This document shows positions 11,984 through 23,152 of a stretch of 64,000 nucleotides of DNA, one piece after another; within the stretch, counting starts at the first letter, position 1, and each line of letters starts with the position of its first letter. Both the position numbers and the translations under genes were made by a program. Below the pieces are notes generated by a model. The model had not been told where the DNA came from. It saw only the letters and a program-made list of their open reading frames with translations, and did no database searches. Origin of the DNA: Lineus longissimus (lineage: Eukaryota; Nemertea; Pilidiophora; Heteronemertea; Lineidae); NCBI RefSeq assembly GCF_910592395.1, contig NC_088311.1, positions 21,059,695 to 21,123,694 of the forward strand, given 5' to 3'.

Positions 11984-14900
11984 TTAATTAGCAGCTGTGT
12001 AGGGTGGAGGAGGTGGAAGGTGAGACATCTGTACTGGATACTTGATCGCATCTTCGTACTTGGGGGGTAGAAGCATCTGAAAAGGAAATACAGACCACAT
12101 GAATATCAGAGCAGAAGGCTTTTTAAAATACCCGGTATTGAGTTGAGAACTGAGTGCGAACTAGGTCACAATAGGGTGGTTTCGCAGGCGCACGGATAGC
12201 GCGACGTGAACGTTTAGCTAGACGTAACCGTTTTATTTACTGCTGCGTCATTTCTGCGGTTTCGCTGAGCACGAGAAAACGATTACATTTAAGTCTAGGT
12301 GGCAACCCGACTTCATTATCTGTTTTTGCCTGCATGGATAGGCGATATCGACTACAAAAGCCAGTTATTTACAGCACAATATTCCTAATAACTATTACAG
12401 GTGCTGCTCGGGATGTACGACTTCTGTGTCAGTGAAAACTCGTCAAATTTGCTGTCCGTTTGCGTTTACGTGTATCGAGCCCACTTTCCGTCTTTCCCTC
12501 CGTTTACGCGTAGGGACGTTGCGTACGACGTCACGACACCGCAAATAGTGATGACGTCACCGCTGCTAAGTGTTCACGTTACTCTATCCGTGCGCCTGCG
12601 AAACCAACCTAATTACAGACTTTTCCAAACACTAATAGGTGATTGTGATGTCATTTGGGAGAAACCGACTACACAGATTGGTACTGACGTCTTCGGGGAA
12701 AGTCTCCTCTCTATCTGGTGAAGTACTCAAAGCCAGAACCGAACCCAAGACCACAGTCAGAGAAGACAAACGCTGATGTTAAGCTCCAAAGAACATAAAT
12801 GGTCTCACTGTGGTGACAAGTGCAACTGATGCATTGTGATACAAAGGAAGAAGTAAATACAGACGTCATATTCATGAACAATGCCCCCCCCCCTCCCAAA
12901 TGATGAGAAGGAATGGCACAGTTCCATCACAACACAGGGTTAGCTGATAAGGAATCTGGCACTGTTTACCTCAGAATCGGTTCCATGTTCGCCATCCATG
13001 TATGTGGTGACAGCCTGTTCAATGTTTCTCCTGCTTAAGTATTTGTAGCAAGCCCAGACAACGCCAATAAAGTAAGCCTGAAATGGAACATACCAGAGTA
13101 AGTAAATAAAAAAGTTTACTTGTACTGCGCTACTTCCACCGACAATAAGCTAAAACTGTTCAAAACTTTTCAGTCAGTCAGTGAATCCCTCAGAAAACAA
13201 GTCTAAGCAGGTCGCATCAACACAAGTGGCTGGTCTGAAGGAGTGAATGAGAAAGAGACGCAAAGGAGTTGAATGACATTCTCACTTAATTAAAGGAGCT
13301 TACCTTCATGGACATCAGTAGGACAAACACCATAATGACTATCAACATGAGCCATTGAGCGTCGAAGTTCAGCAGCTCCTCCTTAAATGGTAGGTTGTCC
13401 TGTAACACACAACAACACCGTTAGAAATGACTTTGTTCATACGCCAAAGGTTCCAATACGAGGGCAGCAGTGGTTAAAGGGGTATGATGTATGATGATTC
13501 CCGATCGCTGCGTGTTAATTCAAGGTTATGTGTCCACTGGGTGTCTCATATTAGAATAGTACTACAAGGTAGGTGTAGCGTTTCAATCATCGCAAATCTA
13601 TCAACAAAAGCAAGTCTCTTGGGTGCCGGCACAGCAGTGGTGTGTGTCATTTTCATGGAAACGACCACCAGTGTAAACCAAAAAATGTCCAAGTGTCTAT
13701 TGCCTCCACCTTCTCAATCAGACTTGACTCGAATCTCCTCTGATTAAAGCAAATTACCGTACAATCCTTGTCAAATCAATAACATCATGCAGGTCATCTG
13801 GAGCACCAATGCACCAGGATCTTTTACCCAAATATGCATTTTTTACTAAACAAGACAATATGCTCACCTGCTCTCTGATCCATTGCTTAATGTTGGGCAT
13901 GTAGGAGAAATAGCACACCACACTGAGACAAGTGATGCAGAAGTCAAACACTTGCAGGCAGAAGAATGGCATCAGGTAACCTGGCTTGGCCTGAAAGTCC
14001 AAACACATCTGCATTAAAATCTATAATTTGATGAACTCTCCGTGACTAATCAACAAACTGCCAGCCAGGTCATCTAACTTATCTGATCAGTCGAGCAGTG
14101 GTCAGATGAAACAGCAGGTTCTCTCCTCCATGGCACAACCACACCAGGTCAATCAAACTCTTCATTTTTCACCCACAAGGTTATTTCTTTCCCAAGGATC
14201 AACGAGGATCACTGAGGCTAGCTAGCAGAATGCTGACAACACTCATAAATGCAAGAAATGTCCAGAACATCTAGGTGCCCTATATCCTCGTCGTAGGCAT
14301 CCTTGTCAAGGATCTGAGACCAATTTTGAAATCGACAGTGCTACATCCTCTTATTCACACCCTGGCAATTAAAACAAAACAAAGAACCAGATATTACACA
14401 GCTAAATTGTTGAGCTGATGCTCCATTTACCATTGAACTGGGCTGCTGGTTGGCAATGGTTGATAATACTTTAGATAAGTACATGAAACACAGAATCGTA
14501 CTGAGAATGACGGGGAAACATGACACGACAGGGCAGACGGATGCAATTACAACCAGTCCTTCAACTTATAATTTCATTACCTTCAGTGCTCCGTAAACCA
14601 ACAAGGCTGTGAGCAGGAATGAACACAGAGTGATCAACAGGCCAACATATTTGTCCTCTGAAAAATATCAATAAAATATTAGTATGAAAGAGATCCCCCA
14701 CACCCCACACACACGCTTGTAGGTTATAACTTTGTTTGCAAATACTCCTTCTAAAATTCTTGGAATGCTGGGGCACCCATTTTAGGGCCATTTTGGCCTT
14801 GGGTACTGGAAAATGGAAAGAAGATTGAGGGTACGATGGCTATTTTGGAGGGAACTGACTGCCATGGCAGTGGTTGTACTGGTTAAATTCAAGCCCTCCC

Positions 14901-15593
14901 ATCACCACCATGCCCATGGGATCATTTACTGCAGAAGCCTTTGTCATCAAATACCAATGCAAGGATTCGTGCAATAAACAGAACTGGACATACCAGTTGT
15001 CCACTTCCTATCCTGGAACCAGTTCATGTAGGCGTCATCATTCTTGTCATACTCATTCAGGTAGATGTTGACGGTGTCCGAGGTGACAGCTACAGTCCTG
15101 TTCGACTGGAGAATCTCTGGGTGAATCATCATCACACCGAACAGTGAGAGGACAATCAGATGCATTGCCTGAAAGTTTAAAGATCAACTATAAATGAGTT
15201 TGCTTCAAGGCCCATTCGTAGAAGTTTTGTTGTGGCCCTCTATATCACTTGGTACTTTGTCATCTTCCTCAGACTGGTGTGACAATAAATATATCCACTG
15301 AATGATGTCTTGTCTTCTGTTTTCTATTTATCATTGTCGACGATCGGTCATACTCATGGGTCAACGAGACTGAAGAGTTAAGAAAGGAAAAGTAAAATAG
15401 GCAAAGAAAAAGCTTCCAGCTTTGTCAGATTTTGTCCTGTTTACAAACCAATTCATGAAGAAATAGAACAACAAAACAAGGCATATCTTACCATGTGCCA
15501 TAATCCCAGCAAAATCGCCCCAGTTCGGACGTGAACACAGAAACAACACCGATACATATTCGGGTTGTTTTTTTCGGGAGCCGTGAACCTCAT
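11984..15593 (-). CDS. LAPTM4: Lysosomal-associated transmembrane protein 4 (LAPTM4A/B family)
   Basis: Four-pass endosomal/lysosomal membrane protein; relatives act in lysosomal sorting and bind Nedd4-type ubiquitin ligases. Seven coding exons on the minus strand: 15593-15492, 15168-14994, 14657-14581, 13990-13868, 13399-13304, 13077-12970 and 12076-11984. All junctions are GT-AG and the total is 774 nt, 257 aa (human LAPTM4A is 233). The N-terminus has the family MYRCCFCVHVRTGAILLGLW. Membrane segments are about 24-49, 96-118, 123-147 and 175-201. An Asn-Arg-Thr sequon at N57 lies in the first lumenal loop. YLMPFFCLQVFDF and the segment VVWACYKYLSRRN match LAPTM4 closely. The cytosolic tail has two PPxY motifs, PPKY (231-234) and PPPY (250-253), the expected WW-domain ligands. 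The start is the ATG at 15593; the frame stays open further upstream without an ATG. LAPTM4A and LAPTM4B cannot be told apart here. Confidence 0.95.
12172..12611. mobile_element. MITE-like element in the last LAPTM4 intron
   Basis: Terminal inverted repeats of 28 nt (12172-12199 and 12584-12611) match with one mismatch and share the core GGTTTCGCAGGCGCACGG. Similarity continues inward, imperfectly, to about 50 nt (ACGTGAAC, TTAGC). Both ends abut TA, which suits a TA target site as in Tc1/mariner or PIF-type elements. At about 440 bp it has no transposase and is therefore non-autonomous. It lies wholly inside the intron 12077-12969. Confidence 0.82.
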
Positions 15594-15785
15594 TTTTGGT
15601 TCGATGGTTTTCTTCTCTTCGCCGAAGACAGGGATCAACTATATCAAAATGGACACTCTATATTGGCTAGATTGTTCGTAAACAATCTATTGCCTAAAAA
15701 TCAATACACGACGCTTAAAACAGCGAGTTTTAAGGCTAAATTTCCAAAGTATTTAGCTTTTTCCTGGGTTTTGTTTTGAAATAAT
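15594..15785. promoter_or_regulatory. Upstream region of LAPTM4, possibly bidirectional
   Basis: This short gap separates the LAPTM4 start (minus) from an ATG in good Kozak context on the plus strand at 15786. No TATA or initiator is clear. It probably contains the LAPTM4 5' UTR and promoter. Confidence 0.35.
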
Positions 15786-16038
15786 ATGGCTTCTGGGCGA
15801 ATCACATCCTTGTCTTCCACCGCAAAGTATGTTTCGTTATTTAATCACTCATAAAATGAACAAGATTACAGTACATCATCATCTTTTAAATACATATCAT
15901 TTTTCATTTCGAAGTAAAAAATCTAAGTGTAGCTGATGATTTCACGAAATAAGGATTTATTTAAAGAACTTTTTTCTTGCGTACTGATTCAGTGACATCA
16001 TCAATGAATAGTTCTGTTTTCTACCTCTTGGAGGCAAC

Positions 16039-16200
16039 TCAATCGTTTTGGTCGTTGTCGTTTCGGACCCTATTGTCTGTTCCATTCAGACCGGACAAGA
16101 ACACGTCGATGGTTGTCTTTGGCACCTCATAATCACAGTCGATCCCCAGTTCCAACATAGTCTTGTCTGACATAGCGTACCCAACTGCCACACATTGCAT
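16039..16200 (-). CDS. Possible small ORF (53 aa), unrecognised
   Basis: A 53-codon frame begins at ATG 16200 and includes MSDKTMLELGIDCDYEVPKT, ending in an Asp/Asn-rich tail (RNDNDQND). The composition looks protein-like and an acceptor-like TGTTTAG lies just upstream, so it could be the last exon of a larger gene. The opposite strand is also open across the same interval (stop at 16130-16132), so at most one strand is likely to be real. No family match. Confidence 0.2.
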   Translation of the reverse strand: MQCVAVGYAMSDKTMLELGIDCDYEVPKTTIDVFLSGLNGTDNRVRNDNDQND

Positions 16201-18785
16201 AACATTATTCTAAACAGTAACGAGTATATTTGTTTTATCGATCTGTTTTTTGACGACACAACCAGCTGTGAACAGAGACAATCAATAGCACATCTATACT
16301 ATACCAAACCAGTATAGGCCTAGGCTTGGCAAAAATGTGTGTTTGTGGACACATCAGCCCGAACATTGGGACTGATGACAAACTCCATCTGGGACAGGAT
16401 TGCATGAACTGAGTATCGTCCTGTGATCTGTGCTTGGTCTCTCTAGCCATCATCTCATGGTGTCTTTAACTCAAGCCCAATAATGCTGCCTTTAACAGAA
16501 GCAATATGCTCCATTTGTAAAGGTGGTGCGTGTCTGCGTGGGGAAGGAGGGGGGGTCCGATCCACTGTGCCCGCGGAGTGTGCACGCCGGCGCCTGTGAG
16601 CAATGATTATTGGTGTGGAGAAGGAGGGGCGCAGTACACCACTTTTCCACCAAAGTCTGTAAGAGAAACGAGTTTTTCGGGGACCTGGGGGGGGGGGCAT
16701 GAAACCCCACTTTTACGGCGGCCCCGCGGTTCAAGATTCATAACAGACAAGAAGGGGAGCGACCAGGGCAAATGTTTAGTTCAACATGTATAAGAAGGTG
16801 GCAGCATGAGACGTCATTGACTTCATAGAGCGGAGTGACGACATTCTGTCCCATCACGCATGTCGCCCGAGAACGATAACCACCCTCGCAATCAGACCAC
16901 AGAGTAGTTGGGGAGGGTGCTGCAAGCTCTCTAAGAATCCCAGGCCGTAGTAAATTTTAAAATGTACCTGCCGTTTACGAAGTGAAAGGGGCAGGGAGGA
17001 ACTTTCCTATACACAATATTATGAGTCGTATAGGGATGCGAGAATAAGCTTACTGGCTCTAGACACTTTTTTTCCAGAGAGAAACACAAACTGGCTACAT
17101 GGTGACAGATAAATTAATTGCCGTGTTTACAGAACAGCGTAGTCTAACGTCGTATGTGGCAAGAACGCCGACTGAAAAATACAAAACAGTAGTCTTTATT
17201 TCTTTTGATATGATAACATGTATCAGGCTATATCGTTCTGAAATGACCATATTAGGGAAAACATGCCTGAACAACCGTAAAATACTGCGCCATGCCCAAT
17301 AAACTTGCATTCGACGGAAAAAAATATGCGTTAAAAATTTGGCTGATTGTCTGTTTCCGTCTGCTAGGAGATTCGCCTTCACGTCCTTGTCGCCGAACGG
17401 ATGTGCTAAGCTGCTTACCAGCTCTCTCCGTAATCCCCTACAGGTTATGACTTTCACCGTACATTTCACACTAATCACCTAATAAATCTTTCCATATTAG
17501 CTCTGAAATATGTAATTTCGCGGACCATGCCTGATGACTACCCGAGCTTGAAAACCACGATCGAGTTTCCTGACTGCTGTTCGTGAAGGAACAGGGTACT
17601 TTGTCTTCGCAAATCGCAATTAAGATGCAGTTACCGAATGAAACGGATCGATATAAGGTGTTACATTCTAACACGAGGTGGCGCCGACTTTATCTAAAGA
17701 TTGTATGAACAGAGCGATTATCACCATCACTGCAAGCATTCTGTGTTTGAACTATTTTCACCAATTAAGCCTTACCAAACCGCTGCCGCCAAATTGAGGC
17801 ACAGTGCATTACAATTTACACTGAAAGGTACGAAGGTCTTTTGAAAAGGACCGATGGTGTACACACAATAGGCTTGTGACACCGATAGAAACCGATTCAA
17901 CATTTTGCTATTATAGTATTTTCCATCTTGAGCTTATTGAATGCAATATCATCTCAGACACATGTCCGTGATTTCATCGAATGAAAGGGAAGACATGCGT
18001 GAACGCCGAAGCTGCAAAAGATACAAAGGACAGACAATTGGATAGTATAGTCAGGCGATTGTCATTGTTGCTCATGAAGAAATATCTATTGAATTGCTGT
18101 ATGTCACCATTTAATACTCTTTGATGAAATTTATCTCATCACTGGTGAGATTTCCTTTGAATTCGAGAAAGAATGATAGAGAGGTTTAGATTTTGATCAG
18201 AGAACGTTGATTAAAACGTACTCAGCAGTTAATCCTTGTAAAGCGCAGGTAATTTTTGCTTCACAACGCTGTTATATCGTTGTGGTATCAGCTCTATTGA
18301 TAGGTATATTCCTCCATGTCTAAACAACATTCATTTCCAATGAGGACGTCAAACTGGAAACCTAGCTCACTACATGTACTTATATTGTGCTTGAAAGTTC
18401 ACATACATCCTTATCAATTTTTTTGCGAGTTTTTCTGTTATGTGGACCGTTCCTGGAGAGACACAATTGCCTGATCATCCCCAACGGACCCTCGATATGC
18501 TTCTATCGGTGCTTGGGAACAATTGAAATAATGTCCGTAACCTATCAACGGTCAATTGAAGCAAACACAAGATGTCTGCCTTGCGGAAAGATACTGTTCA
18601 TGCGAGTGGTCACCACTGCTGGACATCATTGCTCCAAGACAAAGAAGGTGGATATTTTGACCCTACGATGGGAGTGGTCCAGTTCCATAGGATTCTCTCT
18701 CTTTTTCCTGGACACGTTGAAGTGGCTGGGAGAGGAAAAAAATCATGAAGCACACACGCAACGAGTAGACTCTCTGGGTGTTTGT
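16201..18785. other. Gene-poor stretch
   Basis: No supportable gene. A G-rich segment lies at 16520-16760, containing a possible diverged copy of the GTCCACTGCGTCCGGAGTG repeat near 16556. The longest open frame (18387-18878, plus) has no recognisable features and overlaps an open frame on the other strand. Confidence 0.4.
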
Positions 18786-19010
18786 CATGAAGTGGAATGC
18801 GGGCTTTCATGGTCGTATCGCCTGATCAGAAGACCAAAAGATCAAATGTCAAGGTCACTCTTTGAGAGGAAAGGATAAGGTCAAGGGCAAATGTCCCTCT
18901 TACGTGAGAACAACTGATGTCATGAAGTGGAATGGCTGTCTTGGTTGTTTCGCCTCATCACAACACCAGCGACAAAAGGGAAATGATAAGGTCAAGGTCA
19001 GATATGCTCC
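18786..19010 (+). repeat. Diverged direct duplication, about 134 bp period
   Basis: Two copies begin with GTCATGAAGTGGAATG, at about 18786 and 18919, and share a later GATAAGGTCAAGG. The AAGGTCAAGGTCA type motif inside is a direct repeat of a nuclear-receptor half-site, but it is also common in invertebrate repeats. Confidence 0.55.
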
Positions 19011-22000
19011 TGACCACCGAACATTTAACTGGACTTTCACTTTTCAAGACAAGTCTGTCAACACAGGTTGTTACTTACGCGGGAAAAGTCCGTTTAGTTC
19101 AATACATAACCGCGGACCTGTACACATCTTTAGGTCCGTGATGTAAAGGTATATATACATGTATACCGGTACATGGAAGTACATTCCCGGGGTTTTTTTG
19201 GTGGCTAATAAAGGATGTCTCTCGACCAAGTTGGGTCAGATGGGAACAAGTTAGTAAGGAACCAACATATGTTATTTTCACATCCAGCAAGCAAAATACT
19301 TTTGTCGGGAAAAGAACATTTGGGGGGGGGGGGGGGCGAAAAGCATACCTTATTCTTATCTATATCACCTCAATTTAGGAGAGAATTTTCCCTTACGCTC
19401 AGGCCTGTAGTGAATTGATGAACTGAATGTTCGTTTTACCGGAGATCGAATTCTATTGATTTACTCCGGAAGGTACTCTAAACAAGATAATCTACGCATT
19501 ATTCTGAGAGGGCAGATGGCAAAGATACGTGGAAATGTGAATGTGCGAGTGAGTTTGTCAATGCGACGTGCGACGTAATCGCTGCTATTGTCATTTAGTA
19601 TATATTTTGAGACGAATAGGTATTGGGCATGTATACTGTAGTGAAACCTGAATCTATGACATACTTCTTTCTTTATATCTTAAATCTTTATAAAAAGATA
19701 GTGATCGATGAAAATGGATGTGTTCTTCATACATATACATGTATGTATAATCGCCCATTAAAAACCTTTCCCCTCTACTTCTTTTATTTATCAAATATAT
19801 TAATTTAGAAATCTTCTTTGAAAATATCTTGCAAAATGATGTTGCGAAATGTGCCAGACTTGTTATACACAGTCAAAGAAAATTCTGGCATTTCGTGTCA
19901 GCATCAGGTTTTCGAAAGGTGTTAGTTTTACGCTATAGAATGATGAAACACCAAAATTCTAAGAACTCTGACGATCCCTATACACGCGTACGCACAGGAT
20001 CTTCACTCCGAACGCAGGATGCCGCATCCCCTGCCTACTCGTGGTTTGGTTTGCTACGAATATTGTGACAAATGTACGGGAGAAATATCCACATATACAC
20101 CTTACTCTTAAATAATAGCGAGACAATTTGCTGCTTAAATTTGATACATGTACATGTATCTTCATACCGATTTATCGGCGTTTTGCGCCAATCCGAAAAA
20201 TCGATGGACCGACGCACAACGACGATGGATCGGCATACGTGCGTCGTCTATGATTATCAATGCGTGACAGAGATTCCCAGTGTTTTAAACATACATAATT
20301 TCTTCATCATCCTCCAGTTCTGCAGTCTCAACATGCGATTCCGTGACATAACACGTCCATCGGTGTTTAATGATAAAACATTAGCTTCAGGATTTACCAT
20401 CTCGAAACATGAATGTCATTAATTGAATAATTGCTTGAATCCACTGTCATGGAAATCCATCTTTTAGACACAATACATAGAGAGAAGCATAGGTAGACAA
20501 AGAGGGACAGAGATTAAAATAGATGAGTTGGGTAGAAGCAGAGGTGCAGATGCCACAGAAAAATATAGGCTGAAATAGAGGAGTACAGTGCATGGGAAGC
20601 CAACTGCCACAGAACTAGAGGTGACGGCTTCCTACATATTATTTAAAATTGGTATGCCGCATATTTATTGTGAAATTCGTTCTGGTTGGTGGACGCTGAT
20701 CGACAGTTTTTCGTAGGCCAATGGGAAAGCCCCTAACAAATTTGTCAAATTGGCTCAGATTTGTTATGTATTATTATATTCTCCTTCCTCTGATCTTATT
20801 TTTATCACCAGATGAGATGATTCCAACATTGGGTTAATATGAAGTTTACCTGAATTCTATGTGTTATATTACAATCATTGTGAAGATAATTACGGCCAAC
20901 TTCAGGTGGAATTAACATGATATTAAATTCCATCGAAAGAAAGCATCCAAGTATGTACATCTGATGTGTACTTCATTGCTTAATTGCACGTAAATGTTCT
21001 TCCGTAGTCAACTGAAACTGACATGGATCTGAAATATCACATACCCTCCTCCTTATCGCTGGCAATCATCCAGCTCGTGTTGATTCGTGTTTTGCCCTAC
21101 AGAAATGGAAGTCAGTCGATTTATTCTATACAAACCATCAAAGTAATAAACTCGTATTATGAATATCATGATATGGATTAGCCCAGGATAAAAAATTGTA
21201 TGCTTATGATGTTCACCGTCATGCAGATGTGCATTGGTTTCAAGCCGAATCGGCGCTGGCACAAGCGTCTTGAAATTCCTACACCATACACAAAAATTAT
21301 ATTTCCAGAGCAGCGTAAATGTATCATTGAAATTTACGAAGATGGTATGGGAGATCGTCATCCTTCACTCTTAGAATTGACGAGTAAAATAACTATTGCA
21401 TTAATTTTGGCTCCTCTGGTGCGTGGTTGCACCGACTGTGAAATAAGTTTTTTTAACTCCCGAATACAAATACTTATTCCACATGATCAATTTATATGTT
21501 GCTTCCAATAACTTTGAGGGGGAACAATCCTCCAAGGTCACCAAAAAAACATGTATACGTAATGATTCATGTTATGCCAACAGCTACAGGAGTTGAATTT
21601 TGACCTTATCATGAGAGCGACCACTCTGCAATGGACAATGTACGATAAATAATGAAGGGTTCACAGAAATACGATAACGTCCCCCAGTGTTTGTTGAAAT
21701 GCTCCTTTGAAGCATAGCGTGTCTCGGAGTTCACACGTTCTCTTCCTCAATCAAACTGGCTCATAATTAACTCAAATCACAACGGGATACATTATGCCAG
21801 TGGTGTCACCCCTCACAAAAGGGCAAAATCACTATCAACAGGATTTCAGCTCGAATTTGGCCCCGGGAATCATCGCATCGTGCAGGAAATGATATACCCG
21901 AGTCTAGTCAACAATCTCTTTGGAAGGGGGATAATTTTCATCATGCAGATGTTAGGTTCAGATTGAAGCCCGGGTCACGGAAAGTTAACAAATTTGGAAT

Positions 22001-22919
22001 AGAAATCAACAGAGTTCAAACAGTGTCACGATAAATTTGATGGTATTCAAATGAAAGGCATTCTACAGATACTCGTTTTCAATAAACTCTGCCTCTCGAT
22101 ATTTTCAATATTTTGTAATGACGAAGTGGTGAGAAAAAAACCTGAATCTCAGGATGTCTGCAGATGAACCACAGTCGTTTCACACACCATAAATGGATTT
22201 CCATCAACTGGCTTTGACACTGAAGTCACCCCTCGTGGTTGGAACTCCGCAAAAGGTCGATGCGGAAATTTGAAACCACCGGCAGGGCTGCGATCTGAGT
22301 GGCCATCAAAGTGCAAGCATCTGCCAGCTAGCTAATGAACCTGTGTGCAAGTCTTCAATTACTTGGACACGATATTGGCTACCTATCGATCACCATTGTT
22401 ATCAGCGACTACGGGAGACTGCAACAGGTCACACTGACACAGAGCGACCCTAGCTCAACTAATCTCATCACTAGCATATCACATCAACCGCATGCAATAA
22501 ATTTTCTTTCAGGAAAAAATAGCAAAAAAATGCTGGTGATATTCTCGAGAGTTGCTGTGAAAGGGTAACTGGGCATCGGACACAAACGCGTAACAAGATA
22601 ATGGCAACCATTCTTCTCACACCAGGAGCACCGTATGAGGGGGGGGGGGGGGCATAGAAAAATTCACATGTAGAATACACGTTTAGTTTATGTCCGATAC
22701 CCAGGTGCCTGTTGAGTGTGCTTTAAGAGAGACAAGGCAGAGTCAACAGACATTTCCTGAACTATATACCTTCTAATCATCACTTTACATAAATAGGTTG
22801 GCGATAGGCCGCGTGCTTTTCTTTCCTCGTGACAATATACAGCAAAATACATGTAGTTACAACCCCATAATCGCGCTATAATTCCATAATGAGATCACGG
22901 TGACTTGCGTCCAGTCTTT
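19011..22919. other. Gene-poor stretch with poly-G runs
   Basis: No gene seen. Notable simple features are a 15-base G run at 19322-19336, a G run at 22639-22652, and an 18-bp perfect palindrome of TACATGTA type at about 20143-20160. Confidence 0.4.
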
Positions 22920-23152
22920 TTATCCCCTACTAAGGCCAAGGGCAGACAATGGGGAATTGGTGCAGCAACATCCCATTGTTGAAACTTTTTTGTAACATTG
23001 GTACCTCAACTCTATTTCATAGCACCCCAACACAGAGAAGGGTGCCAATGCTGCACCTTGGGTGGCGCAGAAGGTGCCATACGCATGAAACGCCCTTTCT
23101 GGCACGCCTGTTTTAACACAATCATATTCACCACGCATGTAATCCAGTTTAA
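22920..23152 (-). CDS. Possible terminal exon of a Cys-containing protein
   Basis: Minus-strand frame of 76 codons to TAA, preceded by a good acceptor (TTTTCTTATTTCAAG ending at 23153). It includes LDYMRGEYDCVKTGVPERAF and further Cys residues (FCATQGA, GCYEIELRYQCYKK, GCCCTN). The even Cys spacing suggests a secreted domain, but I do not recognise the family and no upstream exon was found. Confidence 0.3.

Noticed and set aside
18387-18878. 163-codon plus-strand frame
   Set aside because: Opposite strand is also open, no domain features, and its end overlaps a direct repeat.
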